Source: Bombyx mori (taxonomy: Eukaryota; Arthropoda; Insecta; Lepidoptera; Bombycidae). From it: a stretch of DNA of 64,000 nt. A model generated the notes under the pieces. The model ran no database searches, was not told the DNA's origin, and worked only from the letters and a program-made list of their open reading frames with translations. The stretch spans positions 2,728,001-2,792,000 of the forward strand of contig NC_085124.1 in the NCBI RefSeq assembly GCF_030269925.1, in the 5' to 3' direction. Positions 33,101 through 42,357 of this stretch are shown piece by piece (positions within the stretch are counted from its first letter, which is position 1; the number at the start of each line of letters is the position of its first letter). Made by a program: the position numbers and the translations under genes.

Positions 33101-34761
33101 GCGCATCGTGGAACTTGATGTTCAGAGAAGATTTAACTTGGTCAGACCGTCTCGTGAGACTACGTCCTCTGAGACCTTTGACCTCTATCTCGCCAATCAA
33201 CATCGGCTATTGGGACCCTCAAGCAATGTGCCTATAGAACAGAACCCTCAATAGATGTCATATAATATTCTAATTGAATGATAAAGTAATCTCTAAGCAC
33301 AGTACCAAAAGAGCTACAGTCCTGTAAAGAAACTCCGAAACGAAATCAGAGAACACATAATGGACTTAGTAAAAATAGATACGGCCTCAAATAAGCCGTA
33401 ATGAAATTTTAGTAAGTTTCTTAAAGTAATTGCCGCAAACAATACTTTTTTTTAGGACCGCCTCTCTTACTTGAAGGCGTACATGATATACGCCATTATC
33501 GTGATCACATTTTCAACAATCGGTTTCTTCATGCTCCTATTCACAAGACCCTCGGAAATGGGCCTACGTGGGTTTTTCAATATGGTAATTTCGATAAGTA
33601 AGTTTATTTTCAATGCTAATTTAATAAAAGTTTATTTACGTGCATAGCCTGACCAGTATGTTCAGTGGGAGTTTATTAACGTTCTCGATGTCGTAAAAGT
33701 TAACTCAAATTTGTATGTAGTTGGAACAGCGCCCCTAGCGGCAAACAAAGGGAACCACGAGAGCTCAAAAACAATGTAAACACCTCCACGGACCTTGTAA
33801 AATTAGCGTCGAGCAGCCATGGCTTCAAAGATAACACGCCCCGTGCATTCGTATCGAGCAATGCGACAGTGTCGGTGTTCGAATCCCGCAGGCAGACACT
33901 AAATATTTCTAATAATATACGTACTTAACAAATGTTCACGTTTGACTTCCACGGTGAAGGAATAACATCGTTTAATTTAGACAGTAACTATACTTGAGAC
34001 CTTAGAACTTATATCTCAAGGTGAACACGAAAATATATGTGAGACGGCGCGAAATCGAAAGAAGTTTTCAAAATAATATAGGTACGTGTTCCAAATTTAA
34101 AATAACTAGTGGTCCCGCAGTAGTCGAAATTCGACTATAATTAATTGAAATTGTAAGTTTGTAAACTATTATGATTGTATTTTATACTTCTATAATCACA
34201 AATTTCGCCAAGGCTACTCTATAAAAAAATATTAGTAAAGACAAACAATATTGACCACAGACGTCAAGAACAAAAGTTTGACATTAAATAGTATGCATAC
34301 GTGTGTGCGTCAAATACATGGTATGTAGTGTGTGTAATGTTTTCTTTATTGATTTAATATATCTTTTATGCATTATTTAAAAAAAATTGCATTGTGCGCT
34401 CCTTCTCTATATTCTCTATAAGTGTGGGAAATTTCATACTCCTCCGTTCGCGCAATTTTCGTAAAAAGGGATACAAAGTTTTTCCTTCACGTATTAATAT
34501 ATAAGTATAGATTAAAAAGTTGAAAAAAAAAAATGTTTTTATGTAACAGTATTTATGGCCAGACTACATAGTTATATAGAACACCACATTAAGCTGCATA
34601 AGTAGTTTACATTAGTGCTTACTACGATCTGGAAAATTCGATGAGATTTCTGTATTAATCAATATTTTTCAGCGCTACTCGTTCTAAGTTTGCTCGCAGT
34701 ACGTGCCTACCACGCCCAAGGAAGAAGCTACAATAATAACAACCAACGTGGAATTATCTGA
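30134..34761 (+). CDS. Small four-span membrane protein A (163 aa), unknown function
   Basis: Four coding exons: 30134-30238, 31670-31825, 33456-33597 and 34673-34761, all with GT-AG borders and intron phases 0, 0, 1. A splice acceptor (TTTTTTTCAG) lies 8 bases before the ATG, so an upstream non-coding exon is likely. The protein starts with a Cys-rich N-terminus (Cys3, 10, 17, 20) and has four hydrophobic spans at about 25-46, 64-85, 96-116 and 127-144, then a short polar Asn-rich tail (YNNNNQRG). There is an ion-free loop of about 18 residues between spans 1 and 2. It is not a classical tetraspanin because the large Cys-containing loop is missing. I do not recognise the family; it shares layout and intron positions with the genes at 51955 and 56309. 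Expected in a cellular membrane; role unknown. Confidence 0.8.
30300..31019. other. Intron 1 of gene A, mostly unique
   Basis: AT-rich intron sequence with a pyrimidine-rich CT stretch at 30530-30640. A weak Bm1-like scrap (GTTTCTGCCGCAAAGTTACG) is near 30840-30880. Confidence 0.4.
31020..31180 (-). mobile_element. CCTTGTAGGCAGAC-family repeat
   Basis: TTTTTATTATTGCCCTTGTA, CAGACGAGCGTACGGCCCAC and GAGTGGTCTCCGTTGTCCAT match the family. In intron 1 of gene A. Confidence 0.75.
31863..32110 (+). mobile_element. Bm1 SINE
   Basis: Body-only copy starting 38 bases after the donor of gene A exon 2. Confidence 0.9.
32518..32780. mobile_element. Inverted-repeat element with ~80-bp arms
   Basis: Left arm 32518-32597 (ACGCTTTTATAGAAAATCCC to AAAATAGTGTAAGAAAAA) is mirrored by the right arm 32698-32780 (TTTTTCTTACACTATTTTT to GGGATTTATGATAAAAGCG). 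A single-arm relative at 57664-57775 also carries the adjacent inner sequence. A non-autonomous DNA element, class unknown, in intron 2 of gene A. Confidence 0.7.
32802..33245 (-). mobile_element. CCTTGTAGGCAGAC-family repeat, longer copy
   Basis: Begins with a T18 run then TTATTGCCCTTGTAGGCAGA, and extends beyond the usual 120 bases through CTACCGTTAACTAATCGATC into about 300 bases that may be the 3' part of the parent LINE. No intact coding frame. In intron 2 of gene A. Confidence 0.65.
33655..33760. mobile_element. Single arm of the 24380-type MITE
   Basis: TTAACGTTCTCGATGTCGTA, AAAGTTAACTCAAATTTG and ACAGCGCCCCTAGCGGCAAA match the arm seen at 24480-24553 and 26872-26980. In intron 3 of gene A. 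Confidence 0.55.
33818..34024 (+). mobile_element. Bm1 SINE, head with internally deleted body
   Basis: The tRNA-like head is present (GTGCATTCGTATCGAGCAAT, GTTCGAATCCCGCAGGC) followed by the GTTCACGTTTGACTTCCACG linker and a short piece of body (GAGACCTTAGAACTTATATC). Confidence 0.7.
34106..34512 (-). mobile_element. Non-autonomous Helitron-like element, copy 2
   Basis: Same element as 10711-11127 with the CTAG end, the TAGTCGAAATTCGACTA hairpin and the TTCACGTATTAATA start complement. In intron 3 of gene A, about 160 bases before its last exon. Confidence 0.65.
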
Positions 34762-34793
34762 ATACCTTAAAATTTATATAAAGTCTAACAGTA

Positions 34794-34799
34794 CAATTA
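34794..34799 (+). terminator. Possible polyadenylation signal of gene A
   Basis: ATTAAA variant signal 33 bases after the TGA stop at 34759-34761. No AATAAA is closer. Confidence 0.35.
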
Positions 34800-35062
34800 A
34801 AACTTGTAGATAAATCAATGTAAGCGTATCTATCGTATTACAGCTTTTTATAAGCTTCTCTTTATGCATATCAAAGCCAACAGTAGTTCTTCAATCATGA
34901 AAAGAAAGGATACAACTTTTGAAATCTTATCCCGTCACAATTTGACTGATGAAACGAAAATGTGACATTAAAAAGAGACAAACTTAAACAACATCATACA
35001 GTAAGCTCATACATAAATAAGAATACTTGATAAATTCGTAATGATACAAACAAAAATTTACC

Positions 35063-35219
35063 GATAGTAGGACCTATCTGTAACTATACTGAGACCTTAG
35101 AACTTGTATCTCAAGGTGGGTGGCGCATTTACGTCGTAGATATCTATGGGCTTCAGTAACCACTTAACACCAGGTGGGCTGTGAGCTCGTTCATCCATCT
35201 AAGCAATAAATAAATAAAA
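35063..35219 (+). mobile_element. Bm1 SINE, 5'-truncated
   Basis: Short GATAGTAGGACC start fused to the 3' half of the body, ending in GCAATAAATAAATAAAAG. Confidence 0.8.
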
Positions 35220-35424
35220 GAGTATTTGTGAATAGCATCGATGTGCGCCCAGCAGTGGGATACCGTTTTTGACGGTTGGCACTTCAGTATCACCAACTAG
35301 TCTAAAATAAGGAATATAATCACACCTGAAGATTTACATACTATAATTATTTTATTTGTATTTCATTTCTCCCTTAATATTTAGTAAGGTCATGTGGAAG
35401 AAAAGAAGAGCAAACTATATAATA

Positions 35425-36669
35425 GGTCGGGGAAAAAGATTCTTCGCATTTTTTAAAGAAAATTCACAATATTTTTAATAAAGTTTATTTACATTTAACT
35501 AAAGTATGCAGGTACCATTTTGTTCGATAATTTTTTGCCATCGTGTAGGTAGGGACATGATCCCATTGCTATAGAAATTTTGGGGCTTCTGATCAAAATA
35601 CTGCGACAATTGGTTTTGGCAATCCTCTCGTGATGTTAACCTGACACTGCCTAAAGAATTCTGAAGAGACCGAAACAGGTGGAAATCTGAAGGTGCAAGG
35701 TCAGGACTATACGGCGGATGCATTAACACCTCCCAGCCAAGCTTTCTTAATTTTTGCTGAGTGGCTAGTGATGTGTGAGGTCTAACGTTATCATGATGAA
35801 AAACCACACCCCTCCTGTTGATTAATTCCGCCCGCTTTCTCTCAATTTTTTGCTTTAATCTCATCAGTTGTTTGCAGTAAAGTTCAGAATCGATGGTCCT
35901 GCCTGGTGGTAATAGCTCATAATGAATAATGCCACAGTTTCGCCACAGTCTGTGAAGCCTGACCGGCCTTTGACCACGACCTTTTTCGAACGTTCTTGTC
36001 GTACATGATCCACTTTTCATCACCGGTTATCAGTTTCTTCAAAAATGATTCGGTTTCATTACGTCGTACTAAATAATTACAAATGAGTACACGGTTTCTG
36101 TTGGTCATTATATTTCTTTCAGAGAGCTCGTGGGGTACCCAAATTTAGAGCTTTTTGTGTACCCAGTTTTTTTTCAAATGCGCCAAAACTGTTTTGTGGT
36201 CAATTCCCAGTTTTTCAGCTACGTCGTAATTACTGATATGCCGATCTTGCTCCACTTTTCCAAAAATGGCATCCATTTTATCCGTAATAGGGCGACCAGG
36301 GCGACGTGCATCTTTGACATCAAAATTTCCGGATTGAAAACGCTTAAACCAAATTTGTGCTACTCTCACAGACACTGCACTAGGTCCATAAACATCGCAA
36401 ATTTTTTTCGCGGCTTGCTTTGCATTTTTACCTATTTTGTAGTAAAATTTTAAAATGTATCGAATTTCTTCATTAGATTCACTCATCTTGACAGTACGAA
36501 AAATAAATAAATAAAAATCACACATTTTCCAAATTTGAATTTGGAATTATCTTGTTTAAAATTTAAACTTTTAATGATACCAAAACCAGCCAGATACAAA
36601 TAGTATAGCCAAAGATATTTTATTACAAGCTCATACATACTAAAATGCGAAAAGACTTTTTCCCCAACC
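35425..36669 (-). mobile_element. mariner element, ~1.25 kb, inactive
   Basis: Terminal inverted repeats begin GGTCGGGGAAAAAG (35425) and, on the complementary strand, GGTTGGGGAAAAAG (ending 36669), each flanked by TA (35423-35424 and 36670-36671), the mariner target. The transposase runs on the minus strand between them. The length is normal for mariner, so the element is structurally full but its gene is broken. Confidence 0.88.
35499..36525 (-). pseudogene. mariner transposase pseudogene (DD34D)
   Basis: Three overlapping frames cover the gene. 36525-36145 gives the paired helix-turn-helix DNA-binding part (RYILKFYYKIGKNAKQAA, DARRPGRP). 36108-35917 gives the first catalytic Asp in ITGDEKW. 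36023-35499 gives GIIHYELLPPG, the second Asp in VFHHDN and the third in YSPDLAPSDFHLF, 34 residues apart. Frameshifts near 36130 and 35950-36020, the latter with a probable small deletion, prevent a full protein. Confidence 0.85.
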
Positions 36670-36827
36670 TATTACTTCAAATAAGAAAATCCCCTGGCAA
36701 ACAGAGTATTTAACTTAAGGCATAAACATATTATTATGCCTTTGATTGCCATGTAGGTCACCGGTGCCCTACGTGGCCAACTGAAGTGATTTGTCGATTG
36801 TCGTTTCGATTCTTTGAGGGAATGTCC

Positions 36828-37080
36828 TACTGGTGGTAGGACCTCTTGTGAGTCCGCACGGGTAGGTACCACCGCCCTGCCTATTTCTGCCGTGAAGCAG
36901 TAAGCGTTTCGGCTTGAAGGGTGGGGCAGCCGTTGTAACTATAATTGAGACCTTAGAACTTATATCTCAAGGTGGGTGGCGCATTTACGTTGTAGATGTC
37001 TATGGGCTCCAGTAACCACTTAACACCAGGTGGGCTGTGAGCTCGTCCACTCATCTAAGCAATAAAAACAAAAAAAAAAT
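36828..37080 (+). mobile_element. Bm1 SINE
   Basis: Body-only copy. Its A-rich end touches the terminal repeat of the element at 37081. Confidence 0.9.
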
Positions 37081-37511
37081 CTCCTACCTACGCCGAAAGT
37101 TCGGTTTTCCTCCCGCTGTACAGGGAAGACAGTTTTTCTGTTCCAGAAGAAGTTTTCCTGTTCCAGAAGAAGTTTTCCTCCCTGGGTACTGACGAGTGCG
37201 CAGGCGCGTTAGTGTCTACGTCTGCTCTCACGCACCTAAAATTCTCCGCCATTGTTGTGCTCGGGTAATTTGCAATATTGTGTTTAGTGTAAAAATGAAA
37301 TAAACAAAAGGCAATAAAATTTAATAGTGAAGTATTAAACAAAGATAAGTTCATCAGACAATTCTTATTCAATTAGTAGTAGTTTATTTAAAAATTAAAA
37401 AACAGTTAAATTGTTTTTTTATGAGTACGGGGGGCGGCCCCCCTACCCCCCGGCAGGGCTTCGGCCCTGGACCCCGGCTCGGTACTCCACGAACTTTCGG
37501 CCTGGTAGGAG
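37081..37511. mobile_element. 431-bp element with ~22-bp terminal inverted repeats
   Basis: Left end CTCCTACCTACGCCGAAAGT and right end complement CTCCTACCAGGCCGAAAGTT pair with one small indel and one or two mismatches. Inside are a duplicated TCTGTTCCAGAAGAAGTTTTCC-type 22-base unit (37135-37180) and a striking GC-rich block at 37428-37480 (GGGGGCGGCCCCCCTACCCC). No transposase frame; class unknown. Confidence 0.6.
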
Positions 37512-37639
37512 AAAGGATAGTATGTGCACCGCGGGAAACAATGTACTATTCTTTGACGTAAGCTGAAAAAAAAAACAAATAGGCATATTATGCTGTATTG
37601 CGTGCCATTGTAACAAGGCTGAATATATCATAGTAATAT

Positions 37640-38355
37640 TTATAAATCATGCTATTATTACTATTGTAACATAAGGTACTTATTTTATTAAATAATATTG
37701 TAAATAAATTATTTTATTCTGTTTTAATACCTACTCGTAAATAAATTAGTTATCATTTAAAATGAAATTATAACTGGCTATGTTGTGTACCTGGAGACGG
37801 GGACAAGGGAATCGTTCATTGTTCAGTTTGATTAGTTGTGATAATCGGGTGCTTAACTTAATTTACCTATTAAGATGGAAACGTCGTAGTTAGCCTTTTT
37901 ATCGTAGCCACTGCAACTTACATCCCGACCCAGATGAATCGGCAACAAAGAGGCGACGTCACCCCAAACATGTCCTCTCGGATTCTTTCTTTTTGAAGTA
38001 AAAACTTCTTTAGAATCGTTGTGATTTCAAACCGGATGCAACGGAAAAAACGACAGGTAAGAGACACAAATACAAAAATGTATAGGATGAAGCCAGCAAA
38101 GAATGAGACAGAAATATACATACTATTTAATACAGCGCCATCTGTGAGATTTTTTTAATACTAACGTGTGTATGAAAGCTCTTGTAGTGAATTTTAATTT
38201 AGGATTATACGTGAAATTAAAATATCAATTCACAGAGGGCGCTACCTTACAATTATTTACTAATGACAAAATTTTACATATACTTAAGACGTTTAGGATA
38301 ATTGTATTTTAATTTTGGAAGGTTTCACTTCTACCACGTGTGAATTGCACACATT
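37640..38355. other. Intergenic, little recognised
   Basis: AT-rich. An end similar to the 13028-13308 inverted-repeat element (GGTTTCACTTCTACCACGTG) is at 38320-38340. No gene. Confidence 0.4.
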
Positions 38356-38358
38356 TTG

Positions 38359-38622
38359 TTTTTTTTTGGATGAGCTCACAGCCCACCTGCTATTAAGTGG
38401 TTACTGGGGCCCATAGACATCTACAACATAAATGCGCCACCCACCTTGAGATATAAGTTCTAAGGTCTCAGTACAGTTACAACGGCTGCCCCACCCTTCA
38501 AACCGAAACGCATTACTGCTTCACGACAGAAATAGATAGGACTGTGGTAGATACTACAAATAACTGTTATTTGCGTGTGGTACGTACCCGCGCGGACTCA
38601 CAAGAGGTCCTACCACCAGTAA
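38359..38622 (-). mobile_element. Bm1 SINE with internal 30-bp insertion
   Basis: Reverse copy; about 30 unrelated bases (38545-38577) lie between the CACGACAGAAATAG and GTACCCGCGCGGACTCAC parts of the body. Confidence 0.8.
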
Positions 38623-38830
38623 TAAAATTTCGATGCACTCTCGGTGCTTTTAGACCATCCAAGTACCGGTCACCGTTCGACGTACAACTTAACCCATAGA
38701 CACAGCCCACTGAGTTTCTCTTCGGATTTTGGCGTCGCGATTCCGGTGGTCGATTCAGAGAAGCACTGCTCTTGCTAGCGCATATACTAGCAAGCTCTTT
38801 CAAGCTGAGCTCCATGATTTCACTCACACG
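38623..38830 (-). mobile_element. LINE-derived repeat, reverse copy
   Basis: CTCTCGGTGCTTTTAGACC, ACCGGTCACCGT and CACTGAGTTTCTCTTCGGAT are the reverse complement of the 28430 and 52146 copies. Confidence 0.65.
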
Positions 38831-38942
38831 TCAGGCTGTAGCCAGTCAAGCCTGACCCCTCAAGTCTACTAATATAGATAGGTAAGCAAAAAAATAATAT
38901 CTCTTTCTGTACTTTTTCATAAAGGGTGACCAAGGAAATCGC

Positions 38943-39082
38943 TTTTTTTTATTGCTTAAATAGGTGGACGAACTCACAGCCCACCTGGTGTTAAGTGGTT
39001 ACTGGAGCCCATAGACATCTACAATGTAAATGTGCCACCCAGCTTGAGATATAAGTTCTAAGGTCTCAAGTATAGTTACATG
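38943..39082 (-). mobile_element. Bm1 SINE, partial
   Basis: Reverse copy of the 3' half of the body, T8 tail to GGTCTCAAGTATAGT. A diverged plus-strand Bm1-like piece follows at 39268-39420 (GCGAAGCAGTAATGCGTTTC). Confidence 0.8.
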
Positions 39083-39911
39083 TATGTATGTAGTTACATG
39101 TATAGTTACTATCCTGAAAATGGGCAACAGAATCTTCAGAGTTTCATACCAGCATGCTGCGTTCGGTAAAAGTTATTCGACTGATAGTGAGATGTGGTAT
39201 AAGCCCGAACGGGTGATCATCTTGTCATGTGATCATCATGGTCATAGGTGATCATCATCTTGTCGATATCAGCGGCGAAGCAGTAATGCGTTTCGATTTG
39301 GGGAATGGGTCAGTCGTGATTGTGAATATAATTGAGACCTCTACCTCATGTCTCAAAGTTGGGGTGGCATTCACCGAGTGATCTCTAAGGGTACAGGTAC
39401 CACGTAATACTAGATTTCATGGTCCGTCCACTATAGAAATAAATATAACTTAATGTTGTTACGTCGAACAATTGATAGGTATTAAATAAAATTTTAGTAA
39501 TTCGGTGAACTTTTAAAATATATTTCAATGAATATCTGGGCCGACTATTATCTGTATTTAAGGTCTGTAGTCTCTGATTTCCAAATATATCCGATAGCTC
39601 GCGACCTTAAAATAGCAATGAAGGGACTTTATTCCTATTTATACGTATAAAGGGATTAATGCTCTAATCTCCAATAGGAACGGGGTCAAACAACCTGGTT
39701 CACGAAAATATAATATTGATCAGAATGCCAGACTCTATGTCGCCTTCGCACTGTCAAAGAATAAATTTCAGTTCAAAGCCAGAAAGGGCACAATACATCG
39801 ATAACCATTTGAAGTGTTAAGTGCTATCTAGTTTGGACAGATTTTTTTCTATTTTGAGGTATCACAAATTGAAGTCGCTGTGTCTAAAATAAACCGCGCA
39901 ATTTTCTTCTT

Positions 39912-40135
39912 TTTCCCCATCTTATCCCACTAGGTGGGGTCGGAACAGCTAATTTTTCTCTTCTCTCTCTCTCTTATATCGTCATTCACACACTCCATCC
40001 ATGTCTTCTTCGGTCGACCTCTTCCCTCTCTACCTTGCACTACCATTTCATTTCATCATTTCATCTCTTAGCCACATGCATCTTCTCTCTACGCATCACA
40101 TGTCCCTACCACGCTAACCGTCCGCCCTTTCATAA
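39912..40135 (-). pseudogene. Non-LTR reverse transcriptase C-terminal scrap
   Basis: Minus-strand translation gives pieces of the VDRRRHGWSV and VPTPPSGIRWG type, the same LINE tail family as 23185-23345. Frames are broken. Confidence 0.5.
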
Positions 40136-40177
40136 ATAAGCCTAAATAAGCCGCGTTATATTGTTTCATATGTACTC

Positions 40178-40181
40178 GTAC
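40178..40181. repeat. Target site duplication GTAC (left)
   Basis: Direct copy of 48088-48091, flanking the LTR element. Four-base duplication, as usual for Ty3/Gypsy integrases. Confidence 0.85.
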
Positions 40182-40372
40182 TGTTATACGGGTTCTGGAT
40201 ATTCCCTTTTTAAAAAAAAACTTTTAAACCAACAAACGTGTTGTCGCGACGGAGATCGAAAATGGACTGAGGCTAATGGGAATTGTAGTTTACTGCTGGC
40301 CACTAGAAACACTGACTGAGCAGGGAAATAGGGATGTGTCAGCAGTAAAGGGTACAGGGCCGTCTTATAACA
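40182..40372 (-). repeat. 3' LTR (191 bp)
   Basis: Starts TGTTATACGG and ends TTATAACA in plus orientation, so it has TGTTATA/TATAACA palindromic termini. It appears identical to 47897-48087. It is short for an errantivirus LTR. Confidence 0.92.
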
Positions 40373-40386
40373 ACCCCCCGCATAAG
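40373..40386 (-). promoter_or_regulatory. Polypurine tract
   Basis: On the minus strand GCGGGGGGT lies directly before the 3' LTR, the expected place and purine bias for the plus-strand primer. Confidence 0.6.
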
Positions 40387-40533
40387 AGTAAACTTACGGG
40401 TTTAAGTAAGTTTGCGAAAGAAAAGGTAAGTTGATGGTAAGTGGGAGTTTATTCCATACGGAGACGAGGCTGAGGGTGAGGAGCTGGTGAGCTTGTAGAA
40501 ATACTATCTGGTTCTTTTGTTATTGAAAGTCTT

Positions 40534-42357
40534 TTACGAAAGACACATTTGTTGGTTTTTACAAAATAGAAAATAGCAATAGAACTTAAAATTATAAAAA
40601 AATGAAACTATGCTAAAACTAAAACTAACATAATCAGAAAGATCATCCAGGAAATCATCGGAACTTTCATCGGTTGACTTAATAGGTAAGTCGTGAATTA
40701 CATTCAAATTGTCAAGGTTAACATAGCGCAACTGGGGTATTGATACATCGATGCTCGTTTTGGAGAACTTCATTACATTACAACAAATGTCCTTAATTAT
40801 ATTAAAATTTGAAACAACAGGATTAACATCAATTTTATAAGTATTTTTTGCTTCTAATTTATTTTCTTTACAGAATGCTGTGCAACCTGGATTCAAGGTA
40901 AGTATTCCAGTTCCGGATATTATAATATCTGTTATTTTACGGTTACATTCAATAGTCAACTTTTCATTGTTTGATTCTACATAGATCCATTTGTTATTAT
41001 TTAGCTCATGCCAGATATCAACTGTTCCGTATATGAATTTCGTAGTACATGTTTCAGGTAAGGTTTCTAAAGCTTTAGTGATGATTTCCGTTTCACAAAT
41101 TGGATGATTGACAACACTGAAGGTGTCTACAAGATTACAAATATAATTATGTCCAATGATTATCTTACAGGAACTTATTCTATCAAGGGTAAAGTATAGT
41201 TTCTTATTTTCACTAATTCCAATGAATGGTTTCGTTGCAGTTACAAGTGCAAATGAATTTGGAGATTTAGGATTGTGCGGTACAGGTATAGGTATGACTT
41301 TATATAAATTGTAAGCCTCTATATTCACGAGAGGGATTTTTACTACAAATACAAGATTGTTGTCGACGACATATGATACTATTTCTGCAAGATTCATTAG
41401 GATATTAATATTATCTAAGTTCAATTCTACAGGGAAGTCCTTAAATCTAGGTAAGTTCTTAACATTACTAACTAGGTCTACATATAATTGCTTAGGAGTA
41501 ACAATAGAAGGATGAAGAGTATTTGTTTTTGAAAACAGCACACTGTTCACAAGGTCTTCGATTTTGAATGAAAGTGTTAACAGATTGCCTTGTAACACAT
41601 TTATAATTTCGTCTAAGTTTGTTCTAAAGCTAATAGAATTAGTGACCACAGAGATGTTTTTAACCGACAGAGATAATTTTTCGATAGCTTCATCAAGTAA
41701 GAATTGGTTCTTATTAAGTTCGTTTATGGTAGCGTTAAAGTTTGAAATAGCTGATTTAGAAATGTAAATACTTTGTTTCAGATTGAAATTGATATCCTTA
41801 TTGGCTTGTTGTATTTTAGCAATAGCTCTATTATATTTATGTGCATCATCTTCATTTAGGGTTCCGAAGATGTGTTTGAAAACAGTTCCAATACCAGCAA
41901 ACCAAGCAGAGCGTTTTAAATTAGAAGGTGTCAGATGTGAAATGGATTCAAAGTCTCGGATAATATATTTGAATAGGGAGTCAAGTGGTTGGATCAAGTT
42001 ATGACATTCAAAGTGATTGATAGATTCACTTTGTTGACAGAGATAGCGTATAGTACTAAAGACGTTTTTAATGTTATCTATGTGGATTGGGGCAAAGGAT
42101 ATGTCAAATGGAATGACGATGTGAATGTGGTCATTCATAATTTTTGCAACTCCATACGGGTCGAAATAGACGCCAGGGCTCGAGGTGATAATATGAGTGT
42201 ACTCTTCATTTTCATTTCCCAGGATAGGATTACAGATCGTGAGTCTGCAAGAAGAACAATAAAGGTAGGTAATTGTTATTAGGTTTAGTTTTCTTTTACG
42301 ATCATCTATTTCCCGCTTCATGTGCAATCTTGACCTCATCAAAGTGATGTTTAACAT
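40534..42357 (-). CDS. env: env: baculovirus F-like envelope glycoprotein
   Basis: An open frame of 607 residues overlaps the end of pol by 56 bases, so it is probably expressed from a spliced RNA. A hydrophobic stretch near residues 25-38 may be the signal peptide. Residues about 148-168 (KRSAWF then GIGTVFKHIFGTL) resemble the cleavage and fusion-peptide zone of errantivirus Env and baculovirus F proteins, and a hydrophobic anchor lies near the C-terminus (residues about 575-600). The long alpha-helical part after the fusion zone fits class I fusion proteins. No stop or frameshift is seen. Assignment rests on position, size and this motif. Confidence 0.82.
   Translation of the reverse strand: MLNITLMRSRLHMKREIDDRKRKLNLITITYLYCSSCRLTICNPILGNENEEYTHIITSSPGVYFDPYGVAKIMNDHIHIVIPFDISFAPIHIDNIKNVFSTIRYLCQQSESINHFECHNLIQPLDSLFKYIIRDFESISHLTPSNLKRSAWFAGIGTVFKHIFGTLNEDDAHKYNRAIAKIQQANKDINFNLKQSIYISKSAISNFNATINELNKNQFLLDEAIEKLSLSVKNISVVTNSISFRTNLDEIINVLQGNLLTLSFKIEDLVNSVLFSKTNTLHPSIVTPKQLYVDLVSNVKNLPRFKDFPVELNLDNINILMNLAEIVSYVVDNNLVFVVKIPLVNIEAYNLYKVIPIPVPHNPKSPNSFALVTATKPFIGISENKKLYFTLDRISSCKIIIGHNYICNLVDTFSVVNHPICETEIITKALETLPETCTTKFIYGTVDIWHELNNNKWIYVESNNEKLTIECNRKITDIIISGTGILTLNPGCTAFCKENKLEAKNTYKIDVNPVVSNFNIIKDICCNVMKFSKTSIDVSIPQLRYVNLDNLNVIHDLPIKSTDESSDDFLDDLSDYVSFSFSIVSFFYNFKFYCYFLFCKNQQMCLS

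Noticed and set aside
37088..37631. Minus-strand ORFs over 37.1-37.6 kb
   Set aside because: They run through the inverted-repeat element and its GC-rich block without any protein motif.
40182..40372. Solo LTR
   Set aside because: A second matching LTR at 47897-48087 and internal gag, pol, env with a shared target duplication make it one complete element.
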